Positions 10,825 through 24,039 of a stretch of DNA of 64,000 nucleotides are shown here, one piece after another. The position numbers and the translations under genes were made by a program. Position 1 is the first letter of the stretch. Every line of letters starts with the position of its first letter. The notes beneath the pieces were generated by a model. The model searched no databases. It worked only from the letters and a program-made list of their open reading frames with translations, and had not been told where the DNA came from. Origin of the DNA: Loxodes magnus (taxonomy: Eukaryota > Ciliophora > Karyorelictea > Loxodida > Loxodidae); the NCBI GenBank assembly GCA_946699065.1, contig CAMPDV010000255.1, forward strand, positions 1-64,000. Direction: 5' to 3'.

Positions 10825-13800
10825 ATGAGGCAGCTCATTAAAATGCTTAATGCTTTAGTGGTCTTTTTAAATCTTATTTATGTAAGTCAATCTACCACTG
10901 TTCTCAATTTCGTTATTTGCTATTCGCCTGAGACTTGGAAAATAGTTAGTTACATTCATTAAGAATTGTAGAAATATTCTGAGACTTAGTGATATAAAAA
11001 CTAAAGTCTTATATAATACGAGCTATTTAAAATAAGTGGCTTTCCTGATGTGCAAGGGTTTGAAATAAAAAATTTGTCAAAGAGTACTTTCGTAATAGAC
11101 TATTTAAGCGATAGTTAATTCTCTTACTTATTATACGAATAAATAAAGCAAAAGAAACTTCATTATATAAAATGCTCAAGAAAAGAAGAGTTTAGTAGCA
11201 TTTATCTAAGTGAAGTTCCTTATATTTATCCATCATATGAGAGTGAAGGGAGATTCCTAAATGAATTTTTGAAGTATTACGATTTCCAGAATGTAATGAT
11301 AATTTAGCAAAACTAGAAGGAATATTACTAGCCCTTTAAATATCTAGACTAATCTCGCATAAAATATAGCATCACTATTCAAGACTAAGTTAGTGATAAT
11401 TTAGCATCTTTGCTAATGTCAGCTGGTACAACTGTTTTCATTCTTTCAGTAAATGAAACTTTAGCCCTTTAGATACTTTAAGTTGCTTAAGAAATTAAAT
11501 TATAACAGTAGAATTTTGCGTGAATCTTTGGCTTGCAAGGAAGTTTAATAATGAAATAAAACTAAAGTAGTAGAAATAAAATCTTCGAAAATGGTCTTCT
11601 TGGAATTCAGTCCTTTAAAGAAGATTGACAAGGTGAGAATTTCATGTATTGATATTACTTAAAGCTTTATATAGAAAAATTAGCTAACTTCATATAGCAA
11701 TAAAAGGAAAACAATATTGATATTAGTATTCAATAGTTCAACTAAAAGTACCAAGAATAACTAATTCTTAACTTAGAGATTATTAATAGGTAAGCTTCTC
11801 TTAATATAATAACTCATAATCTCTCTCAACTCCATACTTTTCAAACTGTTTCTACTCTAATTTGGCCTGGATTATCTTAAAATCCTCCCCAGAACAAAAT
11901 TACTCTTACTTTCTCCTACGAAATGAGTTTATTGACTCCTAAGGGTGAATTTAATCCAATAAACTGGGCTGTATAAGATACAATAAGATGTGGAGCAGAA
12001 GATGCAAATAGACGAAAGGGATTACTTGAAAATTATGAATTCAAAGCTTTCGGAGTAGAATATGGATAAAGTTGGTTCGATAGAGAATATTAAATAGAGC
12101 ATTTAATTCCATATATTGATAAATTAGGAGTAGCTCACTGTGTCAAATTTGCAGACTCTATGAAACCTACTTCTGATCTTTTGAACGAATACGGAGTACA
12201 AATTCCTTTTCTTTCAGTAAACTAAGATTCTTCAAATGCAGACTTTAAGTGATAAGTATTCAATTATGCTAATTACAAAGAATTTGGAAATACAATCCTA
12301 AAGTTTATATAAAGAAACAAATGGGAATAGATAGGCATCTATGTAGAAAATATTTCAGAATACAAAGCTATTGCAAGCTACATTATAGACAGTATTCACT
12401 CTTATGATATTCATATCATTAGCAATCTTAATTTAAGAATTATTCCTTGGTTTTTAAGTGGGAGCACAGAAGAAAGAACTATTAAGTATTAGCCTATAAT
12501 TTAGGATATTCTGACTAAGCAAATTAGAATTATAATTCTGTTTGCTTGGGTGGAAACTTAAGTAGAGTTTGGAGTATAACTTTATGACGCAGGAGGAAGA
12601 TAAGGAGATTTTATTTTTATAGGACACAACTCAGGTAACTATATTGTTCAAAATGAGCATGCTTTGAAGTTTGGAGTTGAAAAATTAATAAAGCTTTACG
12701 TAGGAAGTTGAATTTTCACTCATCCTATAGCATGATAATCAGAAATTGGATAAGATATGCATGAATATTACAAAATATGTGCAACAAGCTATATTCCAGA
12801 TTGGCAGTGCTATTTCTGAGATGAAGCCTATATAATAGCACACGCCTTAAAAGAGTTAATAAATAGTGGATAGAATTACAACGATCCTCACATTATGCTT
12901 AACTAAATATAAAATATAGATTTTATAGGATGCAGTGGCAGAGTTCAATTCAATAGCTAAAATTTTAGGGCTTATGCTTTATTTCTATTTAGAACTTTAA
13001 AAGAAGTTGATAATGCTTAATATGATTTCGTTTATAACGGAAAATTCTGTCCAGGCTGTGCTATTGTCTGAGATTTCAAAACTCCAATTTTGTATCATGG
13101 TAGCCCATAAGTAACTTTAGATCATTTTAGTCAATATGAAGACTGCCCTTTCACAAATAGACATGTTTAAGATTATACAAGAAGTATTCAGATTAAAATA
13201 ATAGTGTTTGTATTATTAAGCATTATAAGCATAGCTGCTTTTATTTTAGGACTAAGAATATGAAAATAAAAAAGAATAAAGAGATTAGTAAAGCAAAAGT
13301 ATTAAACATTTTAAGATGATTTATACTATGCTATTATTATCGTTAAATTTATCTAATAGATCGCAATAGGACCTGAGCTAAAAATCCTTAACTAATTAGA
13401 TGATAATTTTATTCACATTTTTGTTTTCGATTTAAAAGGAAGAAACGTTATCTGGATTTTGTTTTACTTAAGCTTAAGTATAGATATTATTTTTATAATA
13501 GCTCTTATTTTCTTTCTTTGAAGAATTGAAATTAAATGCTAGAAGTTCTTTTCAGTTTAACAAATTGGCTAATATCTATTTATATCACTACCCTATATTG
13601 GAGACCTTTTACTTATTCCTTCCGTTTTTATTTTAGCTAAGATTTACTAATGTGAGGAAGGTTTGGATAGTAACCTAGATTAGAAAATAGATTTTAATGA
13701 AACCTTTCTAAAAAATGACTGCTATTATAGTTGCAACTCTTCCAAATATATAGCTTTAATGGCCATATCTTCATGCTTATTATTAATTACGATACCAATT

Positions 13801-14661
13801 TCAATCCTGTCAAAGCCTCACTTTTAAGATATGAAATATCCTTATTTGCACATAAAAATGAAGCCTTAAGCAATAATGGTAGAATATGTAATGTAGCTTT
13901 TATTAATTTTCATATAAAGAATAATAAAAGAAGACAATTAATTTATTTATGGAATAGTCAGCATTATTGTTTTACAAATCTATATCATATTTTTCTACTT
14001 CCAATGGCCTTACAATTATGACAGAATCAATTGCTATTAGTTCTATTTGCTAATTGCTAATCTTAGCTTTTATATTTTCACTACAGCTGCAATAGCAAAG
14101 TAGACTCAAAGTTCTATTATGCTTACTACTTTCCTACTCTTATTAGTAGCTATTTCCATTATTTTCTATTTCCATCAGAAGAAATATACTAAGTTTCTTC
14201 AAAGAAATTAAATAGACACTATCCAATTATTTAGATTTGCCTTCTAGTTAGGATCAAACATTTAGATGCTACAGTAGCACTTAAGCCAGCAAAAATAAAG
14301 AATTCAGGAGCTTTGGAATATACAATAAAAAGAATAAATGTCATCAATCAGTTACATTCCACAAAATAAAAAGGAATCTAGTTAATAAGAACTATTCTAA
14401 CTCAACCCATCAAAAGAGGAAAATTAAGTAAAATAAATTAATTAAATTAAACAAAAGCAGATGTAAATATTCGAGCCTAAGAAATGTAAAGCGTAAAATG
14501 ATGGCTAGCAATTTTTCAAGAGAACTTTAATAAATCAAAACGAAAGTTCTGAGTTAGGCATTTCATAAAATTTACTTTAAAATGAAAAAACTCAAAACGT
14601 AACTATGTTATCGTAAGATTTTATTTAGAATATCATCCTCAGCCTAAAAGTAAAAAAATGA
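10825..14661 (+). CDS. Large receptor-like membrane protein: tandem ligand-binding (Venus-flytrap type) domains plus multi-pass membrane region
   Basis: One uninterrupted frame of 1,278 codons runs from ATG at 10825. A hydrophobic N-terminus (ALVVFLNLIYVS) looks like a signal peptide. Residues ~25-345 and ~355-770 each resemble type 1 periplasmic-binding / ANF-receptor ligand-binding folds, for example GLQGSLIMKQNQ and later WEQIGIYVEN and DFIFIGHNSGNY. A Cys-bearing linker (GKFCPGCAIV, EDCPF) follows, then about eight hydrophobic segments between ~790 and ~1115, beginning IVFVLLSIISIAAFILGLRI. The tail from ~1120 is Gln-rich, probably cytosolic, with coil character. The layout matches class C GPCR-like receptors, although the number of membrane spans is uncertain. 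It contains 11 TGA and 11 TGG Trp codons; one TGA is at 12709. Three in-frame TGAs close it at 14659, 14671 and 14683. No intron is needed. The fold assignment is inference; the coding status is near certain. Confidence 0.85.
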
Positions 14662-14689
14662 TAGTAAGAATGATTAGGAAGTTGAGGAG

Positions 14690-17600
14690 CTAAAAGACAT
14701 TTGAAACTTTTGATTATTAATTAATTTTAAAGGAAAATTTATATTGTTTATTTTATTTCTTCTTTCTTATTTATATAGATTCTCTTATTTATTAATTTAT
14801 ATGATTTAGATAAAATAAAATGTTATACTAAAAGTAAGGAAAACCAAAAGAGAAAAATATGAAAAGTAAAATTATTAGGAACTTTTTAAATAAATAAAGC
14901 TTAAATGGATAATATCATATCTCTCTTAAATTTAAATATACCTTTAAAATTTATTTAGAAGTATTACAAGTAATTACCTATGCTTCTTTTTTGCTTCGAA
15001 TAAATTAAATATTTTGATTAAAGAAAGTTTAAATAGCGATTCTATTAAATATCTTAATCATATTCTCTAAAGATAAATTATTTTATACATAATAGCCAGA
15101 AGAAATTATTTATTAACTATAACTTTATTTTAATGCTTTAAGTAACTTAATTTAAGTTAAAGTAGTTAATTGTCTTTTGAGTCTAAGTTTAGAGCATTTT
15201 TAAATGCTTGAATGTATTTTTAGAAAAGTGTTAAAAATACTAGAGAATCAAATTATTTTCTCATTTAAGGTATAAAAAAGACTTAAAAGCAATGATTTTT
15301 ATAATGAATATTCTTTAAAAGCAGAAGCAAGTTTTACTATTTCAAGCTAATAATAAAATAATTTAGAAAATAAATAAAATTTTTCTTTCTTTATAAAGAA
15401 TTCTTAATTCATATTAATGCTAAGATATATCATTTATTTAATGGAACTAAGTTTCAGAAATACTCTTTAAATTACTAGAAAATTTAGATTTAATATACTA
15501 AATAAAGAAAAAAATATAAATGTATTTAAAAATTAAATAATAATAATTAAATAAAATGATCAAGCTTCTGAATCTACGACTTCAATTTTATTTATTATGG
15601 ATAAAATTAATTTAGATATACTCTAATTTAATAGTTGTAAATAATGCAGAACACTTTGATTTTATATAAATATCATATCTAATATAATTTTATGTTTATT
15701 AAAATAATAAAAAGAAATGCTTAAATATATGATAAATTACTTAATTTAAATAGTTAAGAATTTTATTCATATCTATATATAGCATGCTCTTAATAGTTAT
15801 TTAAAAACTTAAAAACAATAAAAAGTTTCTATCTAATTACAAAAGTAAAAAATTAAAATATTTGTTATATTTTTGCAAATAGATAAAATAATTATTTTTA
15901 ATTGATACCTAATTCTCTATAATTAGTTCTAAATTAAATAGTGAGATGTTTTCAATTTTCTAAATTAAACTGAAGGAATTTTCGTAAATAAAATTATAGA
16001 GCATCTTAATTATCTAAATAAATTTTAACATTATTGAAAAATTATATAAATCTTATACATAATTGAGCAAACTCTTCCCTCACTTTATTATCATTTAATT
16101 ATAATTTAGTAATTTAGAATATATGTTCTGTTACCTAGTGACTTTATTGTTTTTAAAAAGGAATTTTTTCTTTTTCGTCATAATTTTACATTAAATTTTA
16201 TAAGTAAAATAATAATTTATTTATCTTAAGGTAATTTCATAGAATATCCTATTAAATTCTAATTGTTTCCTGCCTATTATTATTAATATAATTTTCTATC
16301 TTTTTCTTACCTTAAAATAGCTAATAAAATATCTGAAAATTTACAATAGTTATAGATTTAATAGTGCTTTGATACATTATAATTATTAAGTTTATTTAAT
16401 TTCAATTATACTAAAATTATCATATAAATTTTTGTTTAATAATGCTGCTTAAAAGCAAAAATAAAGGTATATCCAATTATTGAGTAAAATAATAAATAAT
16501 TTAATTAATTTAGCATGGAATTTATAATTTCTATAGATTCAATTTTAATAATCTTATGAGATATTTAAATGCCTTAGTTAATTAAAAGTTATTTCTTTAC
16601 ATTTATAAAAATAAATCTAAAAACTAAAGAAGTTTCTTATTATATTAGCCACTTTAAAATATTTTAATTTATAAATTAATACAAATTTATTTATATAAAT
16701 CATTCATTTATTTAATTTCTTTATATTTTTAATTAATTATATTTAAATTTTAAATATAATTTTTAGCTAAGGGTTTATAATTTATATAACTGACTTTAAT
16801 TATTACATTTTTCATATATTTGTTAAACTTTTAATTATTTATAAAAAGTTATTATCTTTAAGTTTTAGTATTATTAACTAAATTAAGTTCTATTTATTCA
16901 CTAATAATAAGAGCTAAAGACTAAATATATGCTATATAATTAAATATGCTTTCCTTTTTTCTTTATTGCAAAGCTTGTTCTCATTTAAAATAAATTTTTA
17001 TTTTTAAGCATCACATTTTGAATTTATCTTTGGTTATATATTTTAATTATTGTGAGATATAAATTATAAAGGCTAGTAAAACTTAAATATAGTTAATTTA
17101 TTTTGGAATAGTTATAAACTAATAAACAATAAATTTAAAGTATATAGCTTATATAAAATAATTAAAATAATATATCTTTAATGTTCTTTTATTTTAAGTT
17201 TTTATCTTGTATTTTATTTTATTTATAATTTATATGCTTTGTAGTTTCTTAGCTTTATAATCTAATAAATAAAATTAATATTTATCATTTTTTAATTTCC
17301 AAATATCAATTTATTTTAATTCCTAGTCATTTAACCTTTTTATAATAATTTGGAGATCTTTAAAATTTTTTCATCTTATAAATCTTAAAAAATGTTTAGA
17401 TTTTTAATATTTAAGAGAATTTTCTTACTAAAATTAATAATAATAAAAATTATTTATTGATCTCTACTGAGATAAAAACTTAGGCAAAAAAGCCAAATGT
17501 TTTTATAATTAAATTAGAATTATTACAATGATTTAAGCATATTATGGTCAATTACATTGATAATTAAATAATTAAGAAGTTCCAAATATTTACTTTATGC

Positions 17601-20014
17601 TTCTTTATCCTTATTTTATATAATAAGCTTTTAATACTTAGTTTATTTTAAAAAAGTCTAATCATTTTTCTTTCGTTTATATATCAACTAATTTCCAATT
17701 TAGTTATATAGATTTTAAGAAATTTAATAGCTAATAAATGTATGGTATTATAAATATATAAAATAAATATTTTATTATTTAGAAACAAAAATGAATGCTT
17801 TTTGAGTTCTCTGTTTGGTATAAAATACATTTAATTTATTAAGTACAATTTTTAATTTCTATAATTTAAAAATTAATACTTTGAGAAATAATTTTTCTTT
17901 TAAGATATCCAGGTAGGATAAAAGTTTAATTTCTGAGCTTTTATGAATTTAAAATCCTAATTTTTTTTAATATATTTGTGGTATTTAATTAAAGAAAATT
18001 AGAAATAATCTGGTTGTCTTTAAAAATTAATTTAAAATCATAGATAGACTCTAATTATTTCCATAAATGTAAAATTTAATTTTATCTATTTCTTTATATT
18101 TTTACTTAAGCAGCTTAATCACTTAAATAAATAATATTTTAGATATCCATAATAAATTTTTCATTTTCTTCATTTTTAAGTCAATAGAATTTAATTTATT
18201 TGCTATTATCAATTTTAAATGTTTCTTTATTTTTAAGTTTTTTAGAAAGTATTCCTAAATAAATTAAAATTAGAGTGCTTTTATATTAAGCTAGTTTACT
18301 TATGAAATTATTTTTAAATAACTAAAAACTGAATATAAAGGAATAAAATATTAAAAATTGTTATTTTTAAATATACGTATAATTGAGTTTTCAACCATCA
18401 AAATAATGAAATAACTCTGATTATCTAGAGAATGTATTTATGGAAATAAATTTAAACATTTTTGTATAATAGCTATTATATTCTTCTTTTTACCCTAACT
18501 TTATTTTGATTTATTCTTAATCTACTAAAATTAATTGATTTAAAATTTAAATATTAGGATTTTTAAGTCAAATTATTTCATCTAGAGCTATCTTAAACTT
18601 AAATAAAACTAAAATGGATATAAAAGATATAAAAGAACTATTTTATAATTTTTTCTTTTGTTCAAGGTTGTTTTTTTCTCAATCTTAAAGTCTTTTCACT
18701 CTAAAATTTATATCTATTTAAATAAATTTTCTATCTGATGTAATCATTATAATCCTGAAGATTAATTTTAAAAGATCATTTAGATTTTGGGCAAAACTCT
18801 ATAATTTAAAAAATAATTATTTTGTTTAATCCTTATCACAACTCATTTTAATACTAAAGATTTTCTATCAATAATTTAGAAAGAAGCAATAATTTCTAAT
18901 TTAGCTAAATCTCTAGATTTATTTAATTTATTTTTCCATGCTAAATATATTTATATTTTTATATTTTATGAATTTGGTTTAGCACTTCATTCTTTCTTTT
19001 AGTTTTAAAATTATTAATAAGACCAAGATAAAATTTAAAAACCAATTTAAAAAGTTTACTAATATTTATATATGAAGAAACAATTATTGCAATTAAAGAC
19101 ATATAAAAGTGTTTTAAGTCTAAAATTAAGATTAAAGTATAAGATTTATTTGCTATTTAATTTTTTATTTGCTTGACTTATTATTAACTTCTTTTCTAAT
19201 TTTCTTTCATACAAACACTTTAATTAAAATTATGAGCAATACTTCATCTTATAATTTATAGACTTTGTATTTTTTATTAGTAACAATTATCTCTTAAGCT
19301 AGATAATTATTAATTTCTCTATATAAATACTAAAAATTTATTTTTGCATATTCTTAAGCCTTGCTTTATTAAATAGACGCATTATTTATTTAGTGCTCAA
19401 TTTCAATTAAATAAAATATTAATAAGAGTCTTTTATAAGTATTTTAGATAAAAACTATTCTCTTTTAGTAAACTTGCTCTCTTTCATTATTGAATGGTAT
19501 ATTTATCAAATAATTAATTTATCATCTTCTTAATCTAGAGTTGCTTTATATCTGAATTAAGGAAATATTTGTATTTGAAAAGCTTAGTAATTTAAAGAGA
19601 CTAAATAATCTATTTAATAAATATTAATAATAAGTTTCTTAGAAATAATAATATCTAAATAAGCTATAAACTAAGCATAACTTAGCAAGGATTTAAATAA
19701 AATTTAAAGTTATATATAAAACTAAGAATAACTACTAAGGATAGTTCTCTTTGTAATAGAAGCTTAATTATTTAGTAGTTAATTTTATAAGCTATATACA
19801 CTTTAATTTATTATTATTTTATAAAAGCAAAATCTTAATTATACAGAATTTTGACTTAAGCAATTATTTTTACTAGAATACTCAAACTTAGGTAACTTTG
19901 TAAAGTTATTTAAGCTAATTAACTAGGACTATTTTTAAATAAATTAGGAATGCTTATGATTTAATATGAAATAATGAAATGTCTATATAATAAAATTTAA
20001 TTTAATAAAGGTAA
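14690..20014. other. Very AT-rich region, nothing recognised
   Basis: More than 5 kb of roughly 80-85% A/T sequence with short homopolymer and TA-rich runs. No conserved frame, tRNA, hairpin island or repeat shared with the rest of the window was found. Confidence 0.5.
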
Positions 20015-20530
20015 AATGAAGAATATATTTAAGCTACTAGAGCCTTTACATATGTAGAATGTTGGAAATAAAAAAATATCTGAAAGTGGAAATGCACTTT
20101 TGAATTTAAAGCTTAAAAATGATAAATGTATACAATCATTTTTAAGTTAGATTCACAAAATTAGGTTGCATAAAAATAGGTAATACAGGTGATTCAACTG
20201 ATTGAAAATTCTTTAGTAATTGATTTTGGAACCAGCTAAATGAATTTCTTTATTCATTGATAATTGTGTTGGAAATAATTATAAAATAGAAAATATACTG
20301 AAAAAGAAATTTATAATAATGATACTGTGCAATGGAATTTGATGTGAATAAAGAAACTGAAAGTTATGAAATAGAATAAAATAAGCATAGAGCAGCTTTT
20401 AATTAAATAGACTTTTAGGAGAAAAATTATTTTCCTCCAATTTATTTAGATTTAGAAGGAGATTATGTCAAAATTATTAAATTTTCTAAAGCTTATTAGG
20501 TTAGATCTTATATTTTCTTTACTTTATACA
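20015..20530 (+). CDS. Unknown coding-like fragment, possibly spliced or broken
   Basis: Two adjoining plus frames read like protein. The first starts at ATG 20015 (MKNIFKLLEPLHMQNVGNKK). The second runs through a Trp-rich stretch (GDSTDWKFFSNWFWNQLNEF) to MEFDVNKETESYEIEQNKH at 20332 and on to NYFPPIYLDLEGDYVKIIKF. Three TGA codons fall as Trp in the second part. The change of frame near 20180 could be an intron or a frameshift; no clean 17-19 nt GT-AG intron was found there. No family is recognised. The fragment lies in AT-rich DNA about 380 bp upstream of Gag-like B3. It may be the remains of a gene. Confidence 0.3.
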
Positions 20531-20912
20531 TAAAGAATAAATTAAAAAATTATAATTAAGTTTATTTTTTTAATAAAACTTAGTGGAAATTAATATTTAA
20601 ATCATCATTTTTTAAATAATTTTTATTTTAAGTTTTAGAAATTTATAAAATTTTAGCATCTACTTTTTTTATTAATATTTAAAATGAATTTAAAATTATT
20701 CTACTATAAAAACTCAAAGACTTTAGATAAAGTGTATAAAATCAATTTAAATTTTTATAATTATCATCAAATTTCTTTGAAAATCTAACCAAATAGGTTT
20801 AAACTTCTTGTCTAATTCAGGTTTTTTATCAAACCAAACCACAAATTTCTGTTTTTCTATTTTTTTCTATTTTTTATAGAAAACATTTTGAAAAAAAATT
20901 CAGGTATTGAAA

Positions 20913-21566
20913 ATGGTTCTATTCAGCTGCAAAGAAGCTATATCAAATAGAAGAATAAAAATTGGTAAGAAAGATCTTTATGAATCTCCTATCACAGAAG
21001 ACAAATCTCGGAAGTATACAAAATTAGTATTACAAAAAATTCCTGAATTCTATCTTACCAAATATTCGACCATAGAATAACTAACTAAAATAGCACTGAA
21101 TTTGTAAAAAAGCATTAAAAAGTTAAAGAAAGATAATTAATGCTTTTTGGTCTTAACAGCAAGACGGAAATAGCTGAAAAAATTTATAATTAAAAAAAAA
21201 GACTAAAAGAGCAGATAAAATCAATAGCAAAACAGTAACAAAATCTAAAACGCAAATTGAATCGCATTAAATAATTGACAGAATAATTATAGAAGAAGTA
21301 AAAAATCTTAGAAAAAGAGGAATTAATTGTATTATTACTGCAAGTCAACAAAATTTCTTTATAGAAGATGTTTAAAATTCCTTAAATTCAAAAAGAATTA
21401 AAGAAGAACTGAAAGAAGGAACTAAAGAGATGAAAAAAATTTATAGAAAAGAATAAGAAAAACCAAAAAATTTTGTACTGTAATGAAATGGATTAGATCT
21501 ACAGACTAAAAGAATAAAATTAATTTAAAGAGAAAATTTTAATAAAGAGGATTAATCAAGTTCTGA
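20913..21566 (+). CDS. Gag-like protein, family B copy B3, zinc knuckle degraded
   Basis: This is a 217-codon frame from ATG 20913 to TGA 21564. It is recognised as family B by the block TKYSTIEQLTKIALNLQKSI, which aligns with GQMSMEQLIKVVLNLQKEV in B2, followed by a Lys-rich coil. At the expected place stands YYYCKSTKFLYRRC (from 21330): the first Cys and the His of CX2CX4HX4C have become Tyr and Phe, so zinc binding is probably lost. Two TGA codons read as Trp (N-W-I, N-W-Q). The N-terminal Pro/Gln-rich part of B2 is absent or replaced. The frame is intact in length but the knuckle is broken, so it is best taken as a decaying copy. Confidence 0.55.
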
Positions 21567-23252
21567 AAAGGAACAAATAAACTTTTTTATTAACCTTCGA
21601 ATAACTTTGGGGATCGATGCAAAAGGCGCAAAATTATCCAAGGATATCGATTTTTAATTTGTTTTTTTATTTTATTGTAAAATTTATAAAATAATAAAAA
21701 AATGAAAAATGAATCTAAAAATTCTTTAAGATATAACTTAATTTTTAAGCTAAAATAATTGATTAAATATTTAAGCAAGAAATTTTTTAAACTTATTGTT
21801 ATTTTAATGATTCCATTTATTCAAATTTATTAATAATTCATATAAAAAGTGATAAAAATAAACGAATTTATTAATTTTTAAGTTAAAAGAATAAATTAAA
21901 AGTTTTTCTTTAGAATAATATTAAATATTTAAACAAAAAATATTAATATAAACATTTATCTATCTTTTAAAAAGTAAATATCTATATTATTCTGTTTTAG
22001 GTTATTAAATTTAAATTCATAAAAAACATTATATTTTTATTTTATAATGCTATTAAAATTAAATATTTTAATTTTGAATAATAATCTAAGTAAAGGATTT
22101 AAAGTTTTTATAATTTAATTAGCTATTTATAAAAAATCTATTATTTGAATAAAATGATAAAATAAGTTTACTTATATAGTTATTTAAATTTATCAAGATT
22201 ATATTTAAAATATAAATTTTTTCAAATATTTAATATAAATTAAATCAAAAATCAAATAAATATTTACATTTCTAAAATGTTAACAAAAAATTTTAGTGAA
22301 TGGAAGAAAATTCTTATATGTTTAAAAATTAAAAATCTAAAATTTAATAAAAATATAAATTAAAAGATTTGAACATAATTAATGTGATAATAAATATAAA
22401 ATTATATAATATTATTAATTTTTAATTGCTCAAATTCAAATTTTACTAAAATTTACTTATTTATTATGTTTTAAAATCGCAGCTTATAAACTAAAATTCT
22501 AATAAATCCCTAAAATGTTAAATTCCTAATTATATTAAAGAAAAGGTTTGAATAAAATATTAAGTTAATATTAAGAGATTCTTTTAAATATCTCTTTTAA
22601 AGATTTTTAAAATAAATGAATTAAAGTTATTATAATTTACTTTATATTCTTAAATTTTAAGATTTTAAAGAAAGGAAAATTTATTTTATTTTATAAATAT
22701 AAGTTTGAAACTACTCTTTTAATTAATAAATAAGTAATTTATAATTTTTAAATATTTCCTTTAGTAAATTTAAAAATATATGAAATTACTTAATATTTAT
22801 ATTGCTAAGATATTATTTGAAACTTTAATGATGTTTAAGTGGATAATCTCTATAAAAAAAAGATAAATTAAGTATTTTTTTTTTCATTTTATGAGATATT
22901 TATATATTTTAAAATTATCTAACTTAGATTTAGTTAAAATTTAGATGTTTGAAATAAATTAAAATTTTGAGTTGGAGCAAAATCTAAATTTATTGACAAT
23001 ATTTAGAAGATGAAAAATAGAAATAATTATATAATTAACATGCATTTTTAATATAAATAGTAGAAAAAAATTAAATTTTCATCTTTACCATTTATTTAAT
23101 TATTTATCAAATCTTGCATAGTTTTATATAATTTAATTATTAAAGATTATAACAATCCTAAAAATTAACTTAATATTTTATAATTATCTTTAAGCAATCA
23201 TTTTTAGAATTAATCTATTAGATAAAATTAAATATAATTTTTTTTAAAAAAA
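21567..23252. other. Very AT-rich spacer, nothing recognised
   Basis: A/T-dominated sequence between two Gag-like genes. No shared terminal repeats flanking B3 or A2 were found by eye. Confidence 0.5.
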
Positions 23253-24023
23253 ATGGAATAATCTATTCGCCTTTCCAAAAACCAAATTAAGAACGCAAAA
23301 AGGAAAGCTGCGAAACTAATGCAGAAACAATAACAAGAAGAAGATAAATCAAATTCCTCATCTGAAGGAAAAGTTATAATTGGAACAATAGAGACGAATC
23401 CAGTAAAAGTACAAAAATAATCAGAAATCTAAATATAAATTGACTAAATGAAAACAATAATACAAAATTATTAGGAAACAATTTACAATCAAGGGGAAAA
23501 AATAAGAGAACTAATGAATACTATCGAAGATTAAAACAACGAGCTACTAATAATAAGACGACAATTGATTTAAAATAATCTAGTCACGGAATAGTAACTA
23601 TATGAATAATCTCAATCGAATTTTAAGCAAGAACAAAATATGATTATTGAAAAAGTTTCTACATAAACAAACATCCAAGAAAAATAGAATGACGAAAAGA
23701 TTAATATAGAATTACTCCAAAGAATCGATTAACTTGAAAAAAAAGTATTTCTGAAGAGATTCAAGAAAAGACCAATAAAAAATTGCTATTATTGCAAATC
23801 AAAGTGACACCTATTACAAAATTGCGATCAGTGAAGATAAATTTAGATGAAAGAACAACAAAGAACGTTAAGAATGCTTAGCAGACTCTGAATCACCGAA
23901 ACGGGAATTTACAAGAAGAAGATATTCGTATAAAAGACAGAAGATTCTCAGTGGTTCCATCCACAAAAAAAAATGGCGTGGTATCCATCCACGCTAAAAA
24001 AATGGTAGCAAAAACCTGGTTGA
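23253..24023 (+). CDS. Gag-like CCHC zinc-knuckle protein, family A copy A2 (intact)
   Basis: This is a 256-residue ORF from ATG 23253 to TGA 24021, one residue shorter than A1 and in one frame throughout. It has the basic head MEQSIRLSKNQIKNAKRK, the patch SNSSSEGKVIIG, the coil box GEKIRELMNTIEDQNNELL, the zinc knuckle CYYCKSKWHLLQNC (23784-23825) and the tail RLWITETGIYKKKIF. The Trp inside the knuckle is encoded by TGA, as is the Trp in DQWRQ just after it. Divergence from A1 is large, while the blocks and the length are kept. That suggests past selection on the protein rather than recent duplication. It has no pol gene, no LTR and no neighbour within 1.6 kb on either side. Confidence 0.78.
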
Positions 24024-24032
24024 AAATCCAGG
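23951..24032 (+). other. Three-hairpin 3' element of Gag-A copy A2
   Basis: H1 is GTGGTTCCATCCAC (23951-23964). H2 is GCGTGGTATCCATCCACGC (23976-23994). H3 pairs CCTGG with CCAGG (24015-24032), with the TGA stop inside its loop. The stems of H3 differ from those of A1 yet still pair. Confidence 0.6.
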
Positions 24033-24039
24033 GAATGCT

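Noticed and set aside
13731-14021. 96-codon standard-code ORF
   Set aside because: Lies in a shifted frame inside the receptor gene, whose own frame is open and protein-like through this interval.
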